Positions 1 to 7,305 of a DNA stretch of 13,307 nt are shown here, piece after piece (position 1 is the first letter of the stretch; every line of letters begins with the position of its first letter). A program made the translations under genes and the position numbers. The notes beneath the pieces were generated by a model, which did no database searches, was not told where the DNA came from, and was given only the letters and a program-made list of their open reading frames with translations. The DNA comes from Oceanospirillaceae bacterium UBA7410 (GTDB taxonomy: Bacteria; Pseudomonadota; Gammaproteobacteria; Pseudomonadales; Balneatricaceae), in contig DKMQ01000025.1 in assembly GCA_002470565.1 (NCBI GenBank), positions 1 to 13,307 on the forward strand, read 5' to 3'.

Positions 1-184
1 GCACATTGCTAAATTATAATGGGCTCTAATATATCAGAAAAATCTAAACTAAAATTAAATACTGTAGGCCAAACACTTTTCCATAACCTAGGCTTGCTTG
101 AAAGACATCCCTGTCAGGCTCTTAGTAATTATGACTAATCTCATCTGTTAAATCTTGCTTGAGTATACGCAAAACATTTTATAT

Positions 185-233
185 TTGGAATATTTATTTC
201 AAAAATAAAAATGTTGAAATTTATATTTGAAAA
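185..233. promoter_or_regulatory. Two direct copies of an imperfect dyad (candidate operator pair)
   Basis: Two 20-base copies start at 185 and 214 and match at 16 of 20 positions. Each is itself a 7-4-7 imperfect inverted repeat of the form TTGRAAT-N4-ATTTSAA with one arm mismatch. Their starts are 29 bp apart, close to three helical turns, which would put them on one DNA face. The GAA...TTC symmetry is reminiscent of operators of RpiR-family sugar regulators, a family that includes inositol repressors in some proteobacteria. That attribution is inference. No such regulator gene is in the window, and the AT-richness raises the chance of coincidence. Confidence 0.45.
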
Positions 234-255
234 TGGTACAAATTGTTTCGTACCA
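234..255. promoter_or_regulatory. TGGTAC-N10-GTACCA inverted repeat (candidate operator)
   Basis: A perfect 6-bp inverted repeat, TGGTAC at 234-239 and GTACCA at 250-255, separated by 10 bases. It lies just upstream of the candidate -35 element, directly after the two TTGRAAT dyads. The spacing suits a dimeric regulator. The family that would bind it cannot be named from the sequence. Confidence 0.4.
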
Positions 256-268
256 GATATGTTTGCTT

Positions 269-288
269 AGGTTGCCTTTTTACAACCT
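269..288. promoter_or_regulatory. AGGTTG-N8-CAACCT dyad inside the promoter (candidate repressor site)
   Basis: A perfect 6-bp inverted repeat, AGGTTG at 269-274 and CAACCT at 283-288. It overlaps the candidate -35 hexamer (272-277) and the -35/-10 spacer, where a bound repressor would block RNA polymerase. The regulator is unknown. Confidence 0.45.
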
Positions 289-299
289 GTCTATATATT
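272..299 (+). promoter_or_regulatory. Candidate sigma-70 promoter of the sugar operon
   Basis: A -35-like TTGCCT (272-277, 4 of 6 consensus matches) and a -10-like TATATT (294-299, 5 of 6) are separated by 16 bases. Transcription would begin near 306 and leave a leader of about 120 nt before the ATG at 427. It is the best-placed promoter for the transporter and catabolic genes, but the region is AT-rich and other weak hexamers exist. Confidence 0.45.
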
Positions 300-314
300 T
301 GTTGTGAACGCATT

Positions 315-339
315 TAACCCAACGCACAGCTTTGGGTTA
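315..339 (+). other. Leader hairpin, 8-bp stem
   Basis: TAACCCAA at 315-322 pairs perfectly with TTGGGTTA at 332-339 around a 9-base loop. It lies in the presumed 5' leader just after the candidate start point and is not followed by a T-run, so it does not look like a terminator. It could stabilise the mRNA 5' end or act as a DNA operator. Neither role is proven. Confidence 0.4.
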
Positions 340-363
340 TTGAAGCAGTAATGTTGAGCAACC

Positions 364-377
364 GCGGAATACTCCGC
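364..377 (+). other. Leader hairpin, GCGGA/TCCGC with four-base loop
   Basis: GCGGA (364-368) and TCCGC (373-377) form a perfect 5-bp GC-rich stem around a four-base loop, about 36 bases before the ribosome site of the binding-protein gene. It is GC-rich within an AT-rich leader. Its role is unknown; mRNA protection or leader structure are the simple options. Confidence 0.35.
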
Positions 378-426
378 ATAACAAATACTAAAAATTAGCA
401 TGGCTAAGTTTTTAGGAGGAAAAATA

Positions 427-1359
427 ATGAAAAAAATCAATTTGTTTGCAGTCACAGCTCTGTCTGTGGCTATGGCTACCGGCGCAAATGCTGCAACCAT
501 TGGATATTTAAGTTCTAACTTCGATGATAACTTTCTAACTTTAATGCGTGAAGCTGCCAAAGCTCACACAGAAGAAAGGGGTCATACTTTCCAGATTGAA
601 GATGCTCGTGAAGACGTAGGCACCCAGTTAAGCCAGGTGCAAAACTTCATCGCTTCTGGCGTTGATGCTTTAGTAGTTACTGCAGTGAGTGCTGCTGCAA
701 CACCTCAAATGACTAAGATGGCTAATGCAGCCGGCATTCCAATTGTATACGTTAACCGTATGCCAGCAGATTCTGCTAGCTTAGGCGGCACTAGTACTTT
801 TGTGGGTTCTAACGAAACTTGGTCTGGCACTTTGGCAGCCTTTGAGTTATGTAACTTAGCCGGCGGTGCTGGTAATGCGGTAATGTTACAAGGTATTTTG
901 TCTAACGAAGCAGCTATAACACGCTCAAAAGACTTTGAAGAAGTGTTGGCACTATCTATGTGTAATGGCATCACTTTAGAAGCTGTTGAAGTAGGTAGCT
1001 GGCAGCGTTCGAAAGGCAACGACATTGTCTCTAACTGGTTAAGTTCTGGTATGGAAATCGATATCGTTTTTGCTAACAACGACGAAATGGGTCTAGGCGC
1101 AGTTCAAGCGTTCAAAAATGCTGGTATCAGCATGGATGACGTATTGATTGGTAGTGTAGACGCTACTGCAGATGCACTTGCATCTATGGCTGCTGGCGAA
1201 TTGGATGTTACTGTATTCCAAAATGCTGCAGGCCAGGCAACTGGCGGCATCGACGCTGCAATCGCTGCAATCAACGGTGAGTCTCTACCAAACTCGATTA
1301 CCATTCCTTTTGAATTGGTAACTCCTGATAACATGGCAGACTACATGGGCGCTAACTAA
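427..1359 (+). CDS. Periplasmic sugar/cyclitol-binding protein of a CUT2-type ABC importer
   Basis: Encodes a 310-residue periplasmic binding protein of the RbsB-like (type I, LacI-like fold) class, which captures a sugar or polyol and delivers it to the membrane permeases. The start at 427 is chosen because a perfect AGGAGG (414-419) sits 7 bases upstream and the product then opens with a classical signal peptide: MKK, a hydrophobic core, and likely cleavage after ANA at residue 22. An in-frame ATG at 400 would add nine residues without a comparable ribosome site. The mature part starts like the family (TIGYLSSNFDDNF) and has the usual segments GVDALVVTAVS, GIPIVYVNR and FANNDEMGLGAVQAF. It is first in the operon, ahead of a terminator-like hairpin. 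The inositol-type catabolic genes downstream suggest a cyclitol or related polyol, but specificity cannot be read from the sequence. Confidence 0.9.
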   Translation: MKKINLFAVTALSVAMATGANAATIGYLSSNFDDNFLTLMREAAKAHTEERGHTFQIEDAREDVGTQLSQVQNFIASGVDALVVTAVSAAATPQMTKMANAAGIPIVYVNRMPADSASLGGTSTFVGSNETWSGTLAAFELCNLAGGAGNAVMLQGILSNEAAITRSKDFEEVLALSMCNGITLEAVEVGSWQRSKGNDIVSNWLSSGMEIDIVFANNDEMGLGAVQAFKNAGISMDDVLIGSVDATADALASMAAGELDVTVFQNAAGQATGGIDAAIAAINGESLPNSITIPFELVTPDNMADYMGAN

Positions 1360-1381
1360 GTTTTAACGCCTTAGTATGTGA

Positions 1382-1412
1382 AAAAACCTCTGGATTTACT
1401 CCGGAGGTTTTT
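1382..1412 (+). terminator. Terminator-like hairpin between binding-protein and ATPase genes
   Basis: Bases 1382-1393 and 1401-1412 pair over 12 positions, with one G-T wobble, around a 7-base loop (ATTTACT). The left arm begins with A's and the right arm ends in five T's, so the structure looks like a bidirectional intrinsic terminator. It lies about 20 bases after the binding-protein stop and 44 bases before the ATPase start. In importer operons such an element usually lets the binding protein be made in excess, through partial termination or a protected mRNA 3' end, while some transcripts read through. That use here is inference. Confidence 0.8.
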
Positions 1413-1455
1413 AGTTACGCCTAATTTTTAGCTATCAGTGTCTTTAGAGAACTCT

Positions 1456-2238
1456 ATGAACAACCAAGACGACATTATCCTACGCACAGAAAACCTCACC
1501 AAACGTTATGGTGGTGTACATGCATTAGAAGAAGCCAACTTCACTTTAAAAAGAGGCGAGCATGTTGCTATTGTTGGCGACAACGGTGCAGGAAAGTCCA
1601 CTTTTGTGCGCCAAATTACTGGAGTAGAACAACCCTCTTCAGGTGACATTTTTTTTGAAGGCCAACGAGTAGAATTTAACTCGCCTTTAGAAGCACGCGA
1701 AGCAGGCATTGAGTCTGTATTTCAAGATTTAGCCTTGTGCAATGATTTAGATGTGCCTTCAAACCTATTTTTAGGACGTGAAGAATTACTTTTCAAATTT
1801 GGGCCTTTTAGCATTCTTGATGAAAAGAAGATGATGCAAAAAGCCAAAGAAGTATTAGAAAGAACAGCTATTAAAATACCAGATTTAAGTAACCATGTGG
1901 GCGATATGTCCGGTGGCCAAAGACAATGTGTGGCTATTAGCCGCTCAGCTAGTTTTGCATCAAAACTTATCATTATGGACGAGCCCACTGCTGCTCTTGG
2001 TGTGCAGGAAACTACTCAAGTAGAAAATATTATTCGTGGTTTAAAAGAACAAGGCGTTCCCCTTATTCTTATTAGTCATAACTTACGCCAAGTATTTAAC
2101 TTAGTAGACAAAATATGGGTTTTTCGTCGCGGGCGTATTGTTGGTGAAGTGATCGCTGCTGAAACTGACGGCAATGAAATTGTGTCTATGATTACAGGCA
2201 TGCAAGATGGTGTTCACGAAAAAGCTAGTTACATCTAG
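1456..2238 (+). CDS. Sugar ABC transporter ATPase, single nucleotide-binding domain
   Basis: Encodes a 260-residue cytoplasmic ATPase that powers the importer. All the ABC landmarks are visible: Walker A GDNGAGKST (41-49), Q-loop glutamine at 90, signature MSGGQ (151-155), Walker B LIIMDEP (171-177) and switch histidine 208 in LISHNL. RbsA-like ATPases of this transporter class usually carry two fused ABC domains in about 500 residues. This one has a single domain, like FrcA of the fructose importer, so a homodimer is expected. ATG 1456 is preferred, with a weak AGAGA just upstream; an in-frame GTG at 1438 has no ribosome site and would add six residues. Its stop codon overlaps the ribosome site of the next gene, indicating coupled translation. 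Confidence 0.92.
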   Translation: MNNQDDIILRTENLTKRYGGVHALEEANFTLKRGEHVAIVGDNGAGKSTFVRQITGVEQPSSGDIFFEGQRVEFNSPLEAREAGIESVFQDLALCNDLDVPSNLFLGREELLFKFGPFSILDEKKMMQKAKEVLERTAIKIPDLSNHVGDMSGGQRQCVAISRSASFASKLIIMDEPTAALGVQETTQVENIIRGLKEQGVPLILISHNLRQVFNLVDKIWVFRRGRIVGEVIAAETDGNEIVSMITGMQDGVHEKASYI

Positions 2239-2247
2239 GGGGTTACC

Positions 2248-3234
2248 ATGTTTAAAAGAGCAAACCTCCCTGCCGAGGCCAGCATATTTGCTGTGTTTGT
2301 TGGCATCGCCGTGTTATTTGAAATACTTGGCTGGTTCGTTGTAGGCAAAAGTTTTTTGGGCAATGTACAACGTCTAGAAATAATTATTTTACAGGTGTGT
2401 ATTTTCGGCATTATCGCCGTGGGTGTCACCCAAGTTATCATTACTTCAGGTATAGACCTTTCAGGTGGTGCAGTATTAGCTTTATCAGCGATGGTTGCTG
2501 CTAGTTTTGCACAATCAGCTGATGCCTTCGCACCTATGTTTCCACAATTTTTAGGCTCACCGATCATCATCCCGATTGTGGTTGGCTTAGCCGTTGGCGC
2601 TGCATGTGGCTGGATTAATGGTGCCATTACTGCTTATACAGGCATTCCATCATTTATTGCCACCTTGGGTATGTTGGTTACTGCACGTGCTGTGGCCGTT
2701 ATCTACACCGAAGGTCAGCCGATCTATTCTTTGTCAGATTCTTTTACTGCCATTGGCTCTGGGGCTTGGCCGGTATTAATATTTTTCATAGTGGCGGTAA
2801 TATTCCACCTTCTTTTAAAGCATACCGTTTATGGTAAGCACACCTATGCGATTGGCTCTAACGAAAGAGCTGCACGAGTGGCGGGCATAAATGTGAGACG
2901 CCATAAGATAATGGTGTATACCATTGCAGGATCTTTGTCAGGATTAGCGGGTGTAGTAATGTGTGCTCGAGCAACTATTGCTCAATCAGGCATGGGCACC
3001 ATGTATGAGTTAGATGCTATTTCTGCCGTGGTTATCGGTGGCACCTCTTTATTTGGTGGCCGCGGGCGTATTACTGGAACTGTTATTGGAGTTTGCATTT
3101 TAGGTGTTATAACCTCTGGCTTCACTTTCTTACGTATCGACTTCTATTACCAAGAAATTGTGAAAGGCATGATTATTGTAGGTGCAGTAATGCTTGATCA
3201 ACGCCGCCAAGCCCAACGACGCTTACGCGCATAA
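2248..3234 (+). CDS. Sugar ABC transporter permease 1 (RbsC-like)
   Basis: Encodes a 328-residue inner-membrane protein with about eight to ten hydrophobic segments, of the RbsC/BPD_transp_2 class that forms half of the translocation channel. Typical family segments are seen: GVTQVIITSGIDLSGG near residues 58-75, GIPSFIATLGMLV in the middle, and AIGSNERAARVAGINV near 205-220, which matches the conserved cytoplasmic loop that contacts the ATPase. A strong AGGGGG (2237-2242) lies 5 bases before the ATG and overlaps the ATPase stop. The protein is clearly paralogous to the next gene product along its whole length. Confidence 0.92.
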   Translation: MFKRANLPAEASIFAVFVGIAVLFEILGWFVVGKSFLGNVQRLEIIILQVCIFGIIAVGVTQVIITSGIDLSGGAVLALSAMVAASFAQSADAFAPMFPQFLGSPIIIPIVVGLAVGAACGWINGAITAYTGIPSFIATLGMLVTARAVAVIYTEGQPIYSLSDSFTAIGSGAWPVLIFFIVAVIFHLLLKHTVYGKHTYAIGSNERAARVAGINVRRHKIMVYTIAGSLSGLAGVVMCARATIAQSGMGTMYELDAISAVVIGGTSLFGGRGRITGTVIGVCILGVITSGFTFLRIDFYYQEIVKGMIIVGAVMLDQRRQAQRRLRA

Positions 3235-3247
3235 CCAGGACATTACT

Positions 3248-4270
3248 ATGACATCATCTTCATCTACAGGCGGCTACAAAACTGTAAAAAGCTGGAAAAA
3301 CTGGCTGCCAAAAGACATTAGTATTCTTATGGTTTTGCTTGGCACAGTGTTTATTTTTGAAGTGCTGGGCTGGTTTATAGCCGAGCAAAGCTTCATTTTT
3401 AACACCCAGCGTCTAACCATTATCATTTTACAAATGTCTATCATTGGCATTATTGCCATAGGTGTGACTCAAATCATCATTATGGCAGGTATTGATCTAT
3501 CAAGTGGATCTGCCCTGGCCTTCACAGGCCTTGTGGCTGCAAGCTTTGCACAAACGTCTGAGTATACTCGTGCAGTTTACCCCGCTCTGACCGACATGCC
3601 TGTCCTTTTGCCTATCATTGCAGGCATTTTAGTAGGATTTGTTTTGGGCGGTATCAACGGTAGTTTGATTGGCTATGCCGGTATCCCTCCGTTTATTGCT
3701 ACCTTGGGCATGCTTGTAGCTGCAAGAGGCTTAGCTCGCTGGTACACCAGTGGCTCTCAAGTCAGTTTTTTTATAGACGATTATGCAGTTTTAGGTAGCG
3801 GCATTATTCCAGTGATCATCTTCTTGACCACCGCTATGGCATTTCACTTTTTACTGCGCTACACCCGATATGGACGTTACACTTATGCCATTGGCTCTAA
3901 TGAACAGGCAGCACGTGTAGCTGGCATTAACATCAGAGCTCACAAACTGTTGGTGTATACCATTGCCGGTGGTCTATATGGTTTGGCTGCAGTTGTTGAG
4001 ACTTCGCGCACTCTAACAGCTCAATCTGGTGCTGGCATGCTCTACGAGCTAGACGCCATTGCCGCCGTGGTTATTGGCGGCACCTCGTTGATGGGTGGTA
4101 AAGGTCGTATTACTGGCACCATTATTGGTGTGTGTATTTTGGGCGTTATCACTTCTGGTTTTACATTTTTAGGTATTGGTTCGTTCTACACCAATATAGT
4201 TAAAGGCATTATCATCGTCGCAGCTGTTGTAGCTGACCAATATAGTAATAACAAAAATGCTAACCGTTAA
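3248..4270 (+). CDS. Sugar ABC transporter permease 2 (RbsC-like paralogue)
   Basis: Encodes a 340-residue polytopic membrane protein of the RbsC class. It aligns with its upstream neighbour segment for segment: GVTQIIIMAGIDLSSG, GIPPFIATLGMLVAARG, YAIGSNEQAARVAGIN, AVVIGGTSLMGGKGRITGT. An extra hydrophilic, Ser/Thr-rich N-terminus (about residues 1-20) precedes the first membrane segment. The two subunits probably form a heterodimeric channel that arose by tandem duplication. ATG 3248 is chosen because AGGA (3237-3240) is well spaced and falls after the upstream stop; a TTG at 3194 in the same frame would overlap the previous gene and lacks a ribosome site. Confidence 0.92.
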   Translation: MTSSSSTGGYKTVKSWKNWLPKDISILMVLLGTVFIFEVLGWFIAEQSFIFNTQRLTIIILQMSIIGIIAIGVTQIIIMAGIDLSSGSALAFTGLVAASFAQTSEYTRAVYPALTDMPVLLPIIAGILVGFVLGGINGSLIGYAGIPPFIATLGMLVAARGLARWYTSGSQVSFFIDDYAVLGSGIIPVIIFLTTAMAFHFLLRYTRYGRYTYAIGSNEQAARVAGINIRAHKLLVYTIAGGLYGLAAVVETSRTLTAQSGAGMLYELDAIAAVVIGGTSLMGGKGRITGTIIGVCILGVITSGFTFLGIGSFYTNIVKGIIIVAAVVADQYSNNKNANR

Positions 4271-4316
4271 TTTTATTATAATGAGTTATCAGTGTTAAAA
4301 GTGTGAGAGAAAAGAC

Positions 4317-5441
4317 ATGAAAGAAATAGGTATCGGTGTTATTGGCACTGCGTTTATGGGCAAAGCCCACTCTATTGCATACGCATCTGCAGCTACTGCC
4401 TTTGGCGGCAATCTGCGCCCAAGGTTAGAAATGGTGTGTGACCAAGACCCACAAATTGCAGAAGCCAAACGCAAAGAAATGGGGTTTGCGCGCTGCAGCA
4501 CAGACTATATGGACGTGGTTAATGATCCTAAGGTGGATTTGATTTCTATTTGTGTGCCTAACTCTATACACAAAGAAATCGCTATTGCAGCCCTAGCAGC
4601 CGGCAAACACGTGTGGTGTGAAAAACCAATGTCTACCAATTTGGCAGACTCTCAAGCTATGGTAGATGCTGCTGCAACGAGCGATCAAAAAACCATTGTG
4701 GGTTATAACTACACTCAAAACCCGCTAGTGCATGCTGCTAGAGATATGATTAACGAAGGCGTGATTGGTGATGTTACTGGTTTTTTTGGTGTTTACGACG
4801 TAGACAACGAAGCTGATCCAGATCGCCCTTACAGCTGGCGTATGAATAGAGAGTTATCAGGCACTGGTGCCAATGCTGATGTAATGTGTCACCTAGTGAG
4901 CGTAGCCCACTTTATGACGGGCAGCGATATAAATAGTGTTGTGGGTGAATATGACATAGTTTATGCAGATCGCCACGATCCTAAAACGAATACCCGTAAA
5001 AGTGTGGACAATGATGATGTATGTATGGCCATTGCCCGCTTTGACAGTGGCATTAAAGGCACTTTGCGCGTAAGCCGCGTAGCTTGGGGGCGTAAATGTG
5101 GTTTGAGCTGGGAAGTGCATGGCTCTCAAGGCATGATCCGCTTTGATCAAGAACGCCTTAACGAATTGCAACTTTATACCCGCTGTGATGATCCTCGCCA
5201 GCAAGGTTTCCGTACTATTTTATCAGGCCCTTATCATAAACCTTATGACGCTTTTTTACCCAATGCTGGCCACACTCTAGGCTATATTGATGTTAAAGCG
5301 TGCGAGTTAAATCAATTGCTCACCACCATTGAAAAAGGCGGACAAACTTGGCCATGTTTTGCTGATGGGTTAAAAATAGAAAAAGTAATGGACGCCATTG
5401 ATCGTTCAGCCATGAGTGGCCATTGGACGGACGTACAATAG
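4317..5441 (+). CDS. Gfo/Idh/MocA-family NAD(P)-dependent sugar/polyol dehydrogenase
   Basis: Encodes a 374-residue cytoplasmic oxidoreductase with an N-terminal Rossmann domain (GVIGTAFMG, residues 7-15) and a C-terminal Gfo/Idh/MocA domain. Lys103 in the CEKP motif, and Asp188 and His192 in a DxxxH pattern, match the catalytic Lys/Asp/His set of myo-inositol 2-dehydrogenase (IolG). The opening FMGKAHSIAY also resembles levoglucosan-type dehydrogenases, so the substrate could be inositol, another cyclitol or a pyranose. Within the operon it would make the first oxidation of the imported compound. GAGAGA (4305-4310) precedes the ATG at good spacing. The family is certain; calling it IolG is not, because Gfo/Idh members are promiscuous in annotation. 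Confidence 0.9.
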   Translation: MKEIGIGVIGTAFMGKAHSIAYASAATAFGGNLRPRLEMVCDQDPQIAEAKRKEMGFARCSTDYMDVVNDPKVDLISICVPNSIHKEIAIAALAAGKHVWCEKPMSTNLADSQAMVDAAATSDQKTIVGYNYTQNPLVHAARDMINEGVIGDVTGFFGVYDVDNEADPDRPYSWRMNRELSGTGANADVMCHLVSVAHFMTGSDINSVVGEYDIVYADRHDPKTNTRKSVDNDDVCMAIARFDSGIKGTLRVSRVAWGRKCGLSWEVHGSQGMIRFDQERLNELQLYTRCDDPRQQGFRTILSGPYHKPYDAFLPNAGHTLGYIDVKACELNQLLTTIEKGGQTWPCFADGLKIEKVMDAIDRSAMSGHWTDVQ

Positions 5442-5442
5442 C

Positions 5443-6435
5443 ATGACTAACACTCCCACTTCAGCTTCGGCAAAAACTTGGCATGCTTTAGTGCTAGGTA
5501 GAGCAGGCCTTGATCTTTACCCTCAAACTGATGGCGGTAAAACGCGAGATGCCAATGGATTTACCGCTGATATGGGAGGCTCTGGCGGCAATATTGCAGC
5601 AGCCATGGGCAAGGTTGGCGCCAAGGTAGCGCTATTAACAGCCTTGTCTGAGGATAGTATTGGTCATTTTGTACGCCAAAAACTAAAAGAATGTAATGTT
5701 AGTGATGCGTTGTTACAAACTTGCCAAGGTAATAGCCGCACTAGTTTGGCGATTGCCGAAGTAAGACCGACAGATTGTGATGTAGTGATCTATCGTAATG
5801 ATGCTGCCGATCTGCAACTATGCCTTACCGATGCAATGAAGGCGGCCGTAGCTGACAGTAGTAACTTGGTGGTTACAGGCACTGCGCTGATTTCTGAACC
5901 ATCACGCACCACCACTTTAGAGCTTATGCAATATGCTCAAAATAACTCAACTTGTGTGTGGTTAGACTTAGATTATCGTCCATGGAATTGGCCAGACTTA
6001 CAGACCACACGCGAAATTTATAGCCATGCTGCACAGTATGCTGATGTGATTATCGGTAATGAGGAAGAGTTTGCAGTGCTCACGGATGAACTAGAGGCCT
6101 ATATTGAAAGTGCCAGCAGTCTTTTGGTACACCAAACTATTTTGCTTAAACGCGGTGGTAATGGTGCCAGTTTATTTAGCCAAGGCAAGCGTCTTGATAG
6201 CGGTGTTTACCCCGTTATCCCATTAAAGCCATATGGTGCTGGGGATGCTTTTCTAGGAAATTTAGTAGACCACTATCATCAGCATAAAGATTGGCAATCG
6301 GCCATTTCCAGAGGCAGTGCTGCCGCGGCTATTGTAGTGTCTCAACGCGGCTGCGCTGGGGCTATGCCCAATACAAAAGAAATTAATATATTACAAGAAT
6401 CAAGTGTCATGAAACCATCTGCCATCTGGCGTTAG
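5443..6435 (+). CDS. iolC: PfkB-family kinase, IolC-type (5-dehydro-2-deoxygluconokinase)
   Basis: Encodes a 330-residue ribokinase-like enzyme. IolC phosphorylates 2-deoxy-5-keto-D-gluconate at O6. IolC-type features are seen in order: GRAGLDLYP (19-27), MGGSGGNIAAA for sugar binding (44-54), YRNDAADLQL, VVTGTALISEPSR, LDLDYRPWNW, IIGNEEEF, the anion-hole and catalytic GAGD (265-268, base Asp268), and the C-terminal VSQRGCAGAMP, which closely follows the IolC VSRHGC.PAMP segment. The start at ATG 5443 lies one base after the upstream stop with only a weak ribosome site, so translation is probably coupled. A GTG at 5416 would overlap the dehydrogenase gene and extend beyond the usual N-terminus. 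The IolB gene follows directly, which supports the assignment. Confidence 0.85.
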   Translation: MTNTPTSASAKTWHALVLGRAGLDLYPQTDGGKTRDANGFTADMGGSGGNIAAAMGKVGAKVALLTALSEDSIGHFVRQKLKECNVSDALLQTCQGNSRTSLAIAEVRPTDCDVVIYRNDAADLQLCLTDAMKAAVADSSNLVVTGTALISEPSRTTTLELMQYAQNNSTCVWLDLDYRPWNWPDLQTTREIYSHAAQYADVIIGNEEEFAVLTDELEAYIESASSLLVHQTILLKRGGNGASLFSQGKRLDSGVYPVIPLKPYGAGDAFLGNLVDHYHQHKDWQSAISRGSAAAAIVVSQRGCAGAMPNTKEINILQESSVMKPSAIWR

Positions 6436-6459
6436 TGTCACGGAAATAAGGAGTTTTAC

Positions 6460-7299
6460 ATGCATATCCCACCACATGACAACCATAACAAAGCCATTGT
6501 AGACCGAGACGATGAAAAAACACCTTTATGTTATTTCAACATTGTTAAGCTCACTAAAGGTGAATCCTTTACCTCTATGGTTGAAGGCTATGAAACGTGT
6601 TTAGTGCCTGCCACTGGCAGTATTGACGTTAGTGTTGCAGGGCACCACTTTGAAGCGGTAGGTAAGCGTATGCACATTTGGGAAGGTGAGCCTGAAGGTG
6701 TTTATGTGCCCCTTAGTACAGAGGTGACTTTTACTTGTGTCAGTGATGCTGCTGAAATTTTCGTCTCAGGTGCCAAGCACGATGAAGTGTATGAGCCTTT
6801 TGTAGTGCGCGAAGCACAAATTGACCCAGTACAGTATGGTTCTGATGACACTAAAACTCACCGCAAAATCAAACACATTTTAGGTAAAGCGCAAGCAGGT
6901 CAAGTAGGCCGTTTGTTAGTGAGTGAATTATTTACTGTAGGTGCTGGAGGCTGGTCTGGATTTCCACCCCACAAGCACGATACCGATACGTTGCCCGCAG
7001 AAAGTCGCCATGATGAAGTGTATAACTTTCGGTTTAATCCCGAACATGGTTTTGGCGCTCAGTTTCTCACTCAAGAAGGTGAAGATATGGGAGAGGTGTA
7101 CCATATTCGTAATGCCTCTACTATCCAAATAGAAAAAGGCTATCACCCATGTGTAGCTGGCCCTGGCTATGAAATGTATTACTTCACTATTTTAGGGGGC
7201 TTATCGCAACGTCCATTACACCAAAACTTCCATCCTGAACATGCCTATCAACTGGATACTATTCCCGGTATGAAAGATATGATCAGCAAATTTAAGTAG
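6460..7299 (+). CDS. iolB: 5-deoxy-glucuronate isomerase (IolB family)
   Basis: Encodes a 279-residue bicupin protein of the KduI/IolB family, close to the usual IolB length of about 270. IolB converts 5-deoxy-D-glucuronate to 2-deoxy-5-keto-D-gluconate, the substrate of IolC. The metal-site motif FPPHKHD supplies His171 and His173, the HDEVY segment supplies Glu186, and the KGYHPC segment supplies His229. The following GPGYEMYYF matches the conserved IolB PPGYD.YYL stretch. AAGGAG (6448-6453) lies 6 bases before the ATG, a strong initiation site. Adjacency to the kinase and aldolase genes gives the correct order of three consecutive reactions. Some substitutions around the motifs leave room for a related 5-deoxy- or keto-uronate substrate. 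Confidence 0.87.
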   Translation: MHIPPHDNHNKAIVDRDDEKTPLCYFNIVKLTKGESFTSMVEGYETCLVPATGSIDVSVAGHHFEAVGKRMHIWEGEPEGVYVPLSTEVTFTCVSDAAEIFVSGAKHDEVYEPFVVREAQIDPVQYGSDDTKTHRKIKHILGKAQAGQVGRLLVSELFTVGAGGWSGFPPHKHDTDTLPAESRHDEVYNFRFNPEHGFGAQFLTQEGEDMGEVYHIRNASTIQIEKGYHPCVAGPGYEMYYFTILGGLSQRPLHQNFHPEHAYQLDTIPGMKDMISKFK

Positions 7300-7305
7300 A
7301 TTATT

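Larger units (their letters stand above)
1..426. other. Gene-free upstream control region of the sugar operon
   Basis: No credible coding sequence lies here. All three plus-strand frames close within the first 30 bases, and the minus-strand frames close by about base 36, so no neighbouring gene visibly runs in from the left edge. The stretch is clearly more AT-rich than the genes. It holds a set of dyad-symmetric sites between 185 and 288, a candidate promoter at 272-299, and two small hairpins in the presumed leader (315-339 and 364-377), all listed separately. Bases 1-120 show nothing recognisable. A TTAGT-N7-ACTAA dyad at 122-138 is too weak to interpret alone. Confidence 0.8.

Noticed and set aside
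122..138. TTAGT-N7-ACTAA dyad resembling a GcvA-type site near the sugar operon
   Set aside because: Only 5-bp arms, different spacing from the two strong operators, far from the promoter, and in AT-rich DNA.
155..187. Alternative promoter hexamers (TTGCTT or TTGAGT with TATATT) upstream of the operator pair
   Set aside because: Spacings are 19 or 15 bases and the matches are weaker than at 272-299; the region is AT-rich enough to give such hits by chance.
291..560. An 89-codon minus-strand frame across the leader and start of the binding-protein gene
   Set aside because: It overlaps the signal-peptide coding region antisense and has no recognisable features.
4277..4282. Perfect TATAAT just upstream of the Gfo/Idh gene, a possible internal promoter
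   Set aside because: No -35-like hexamer at proper spacing and no extended -10 TG; the short spacer is AT-rich, so a chance match is likely.
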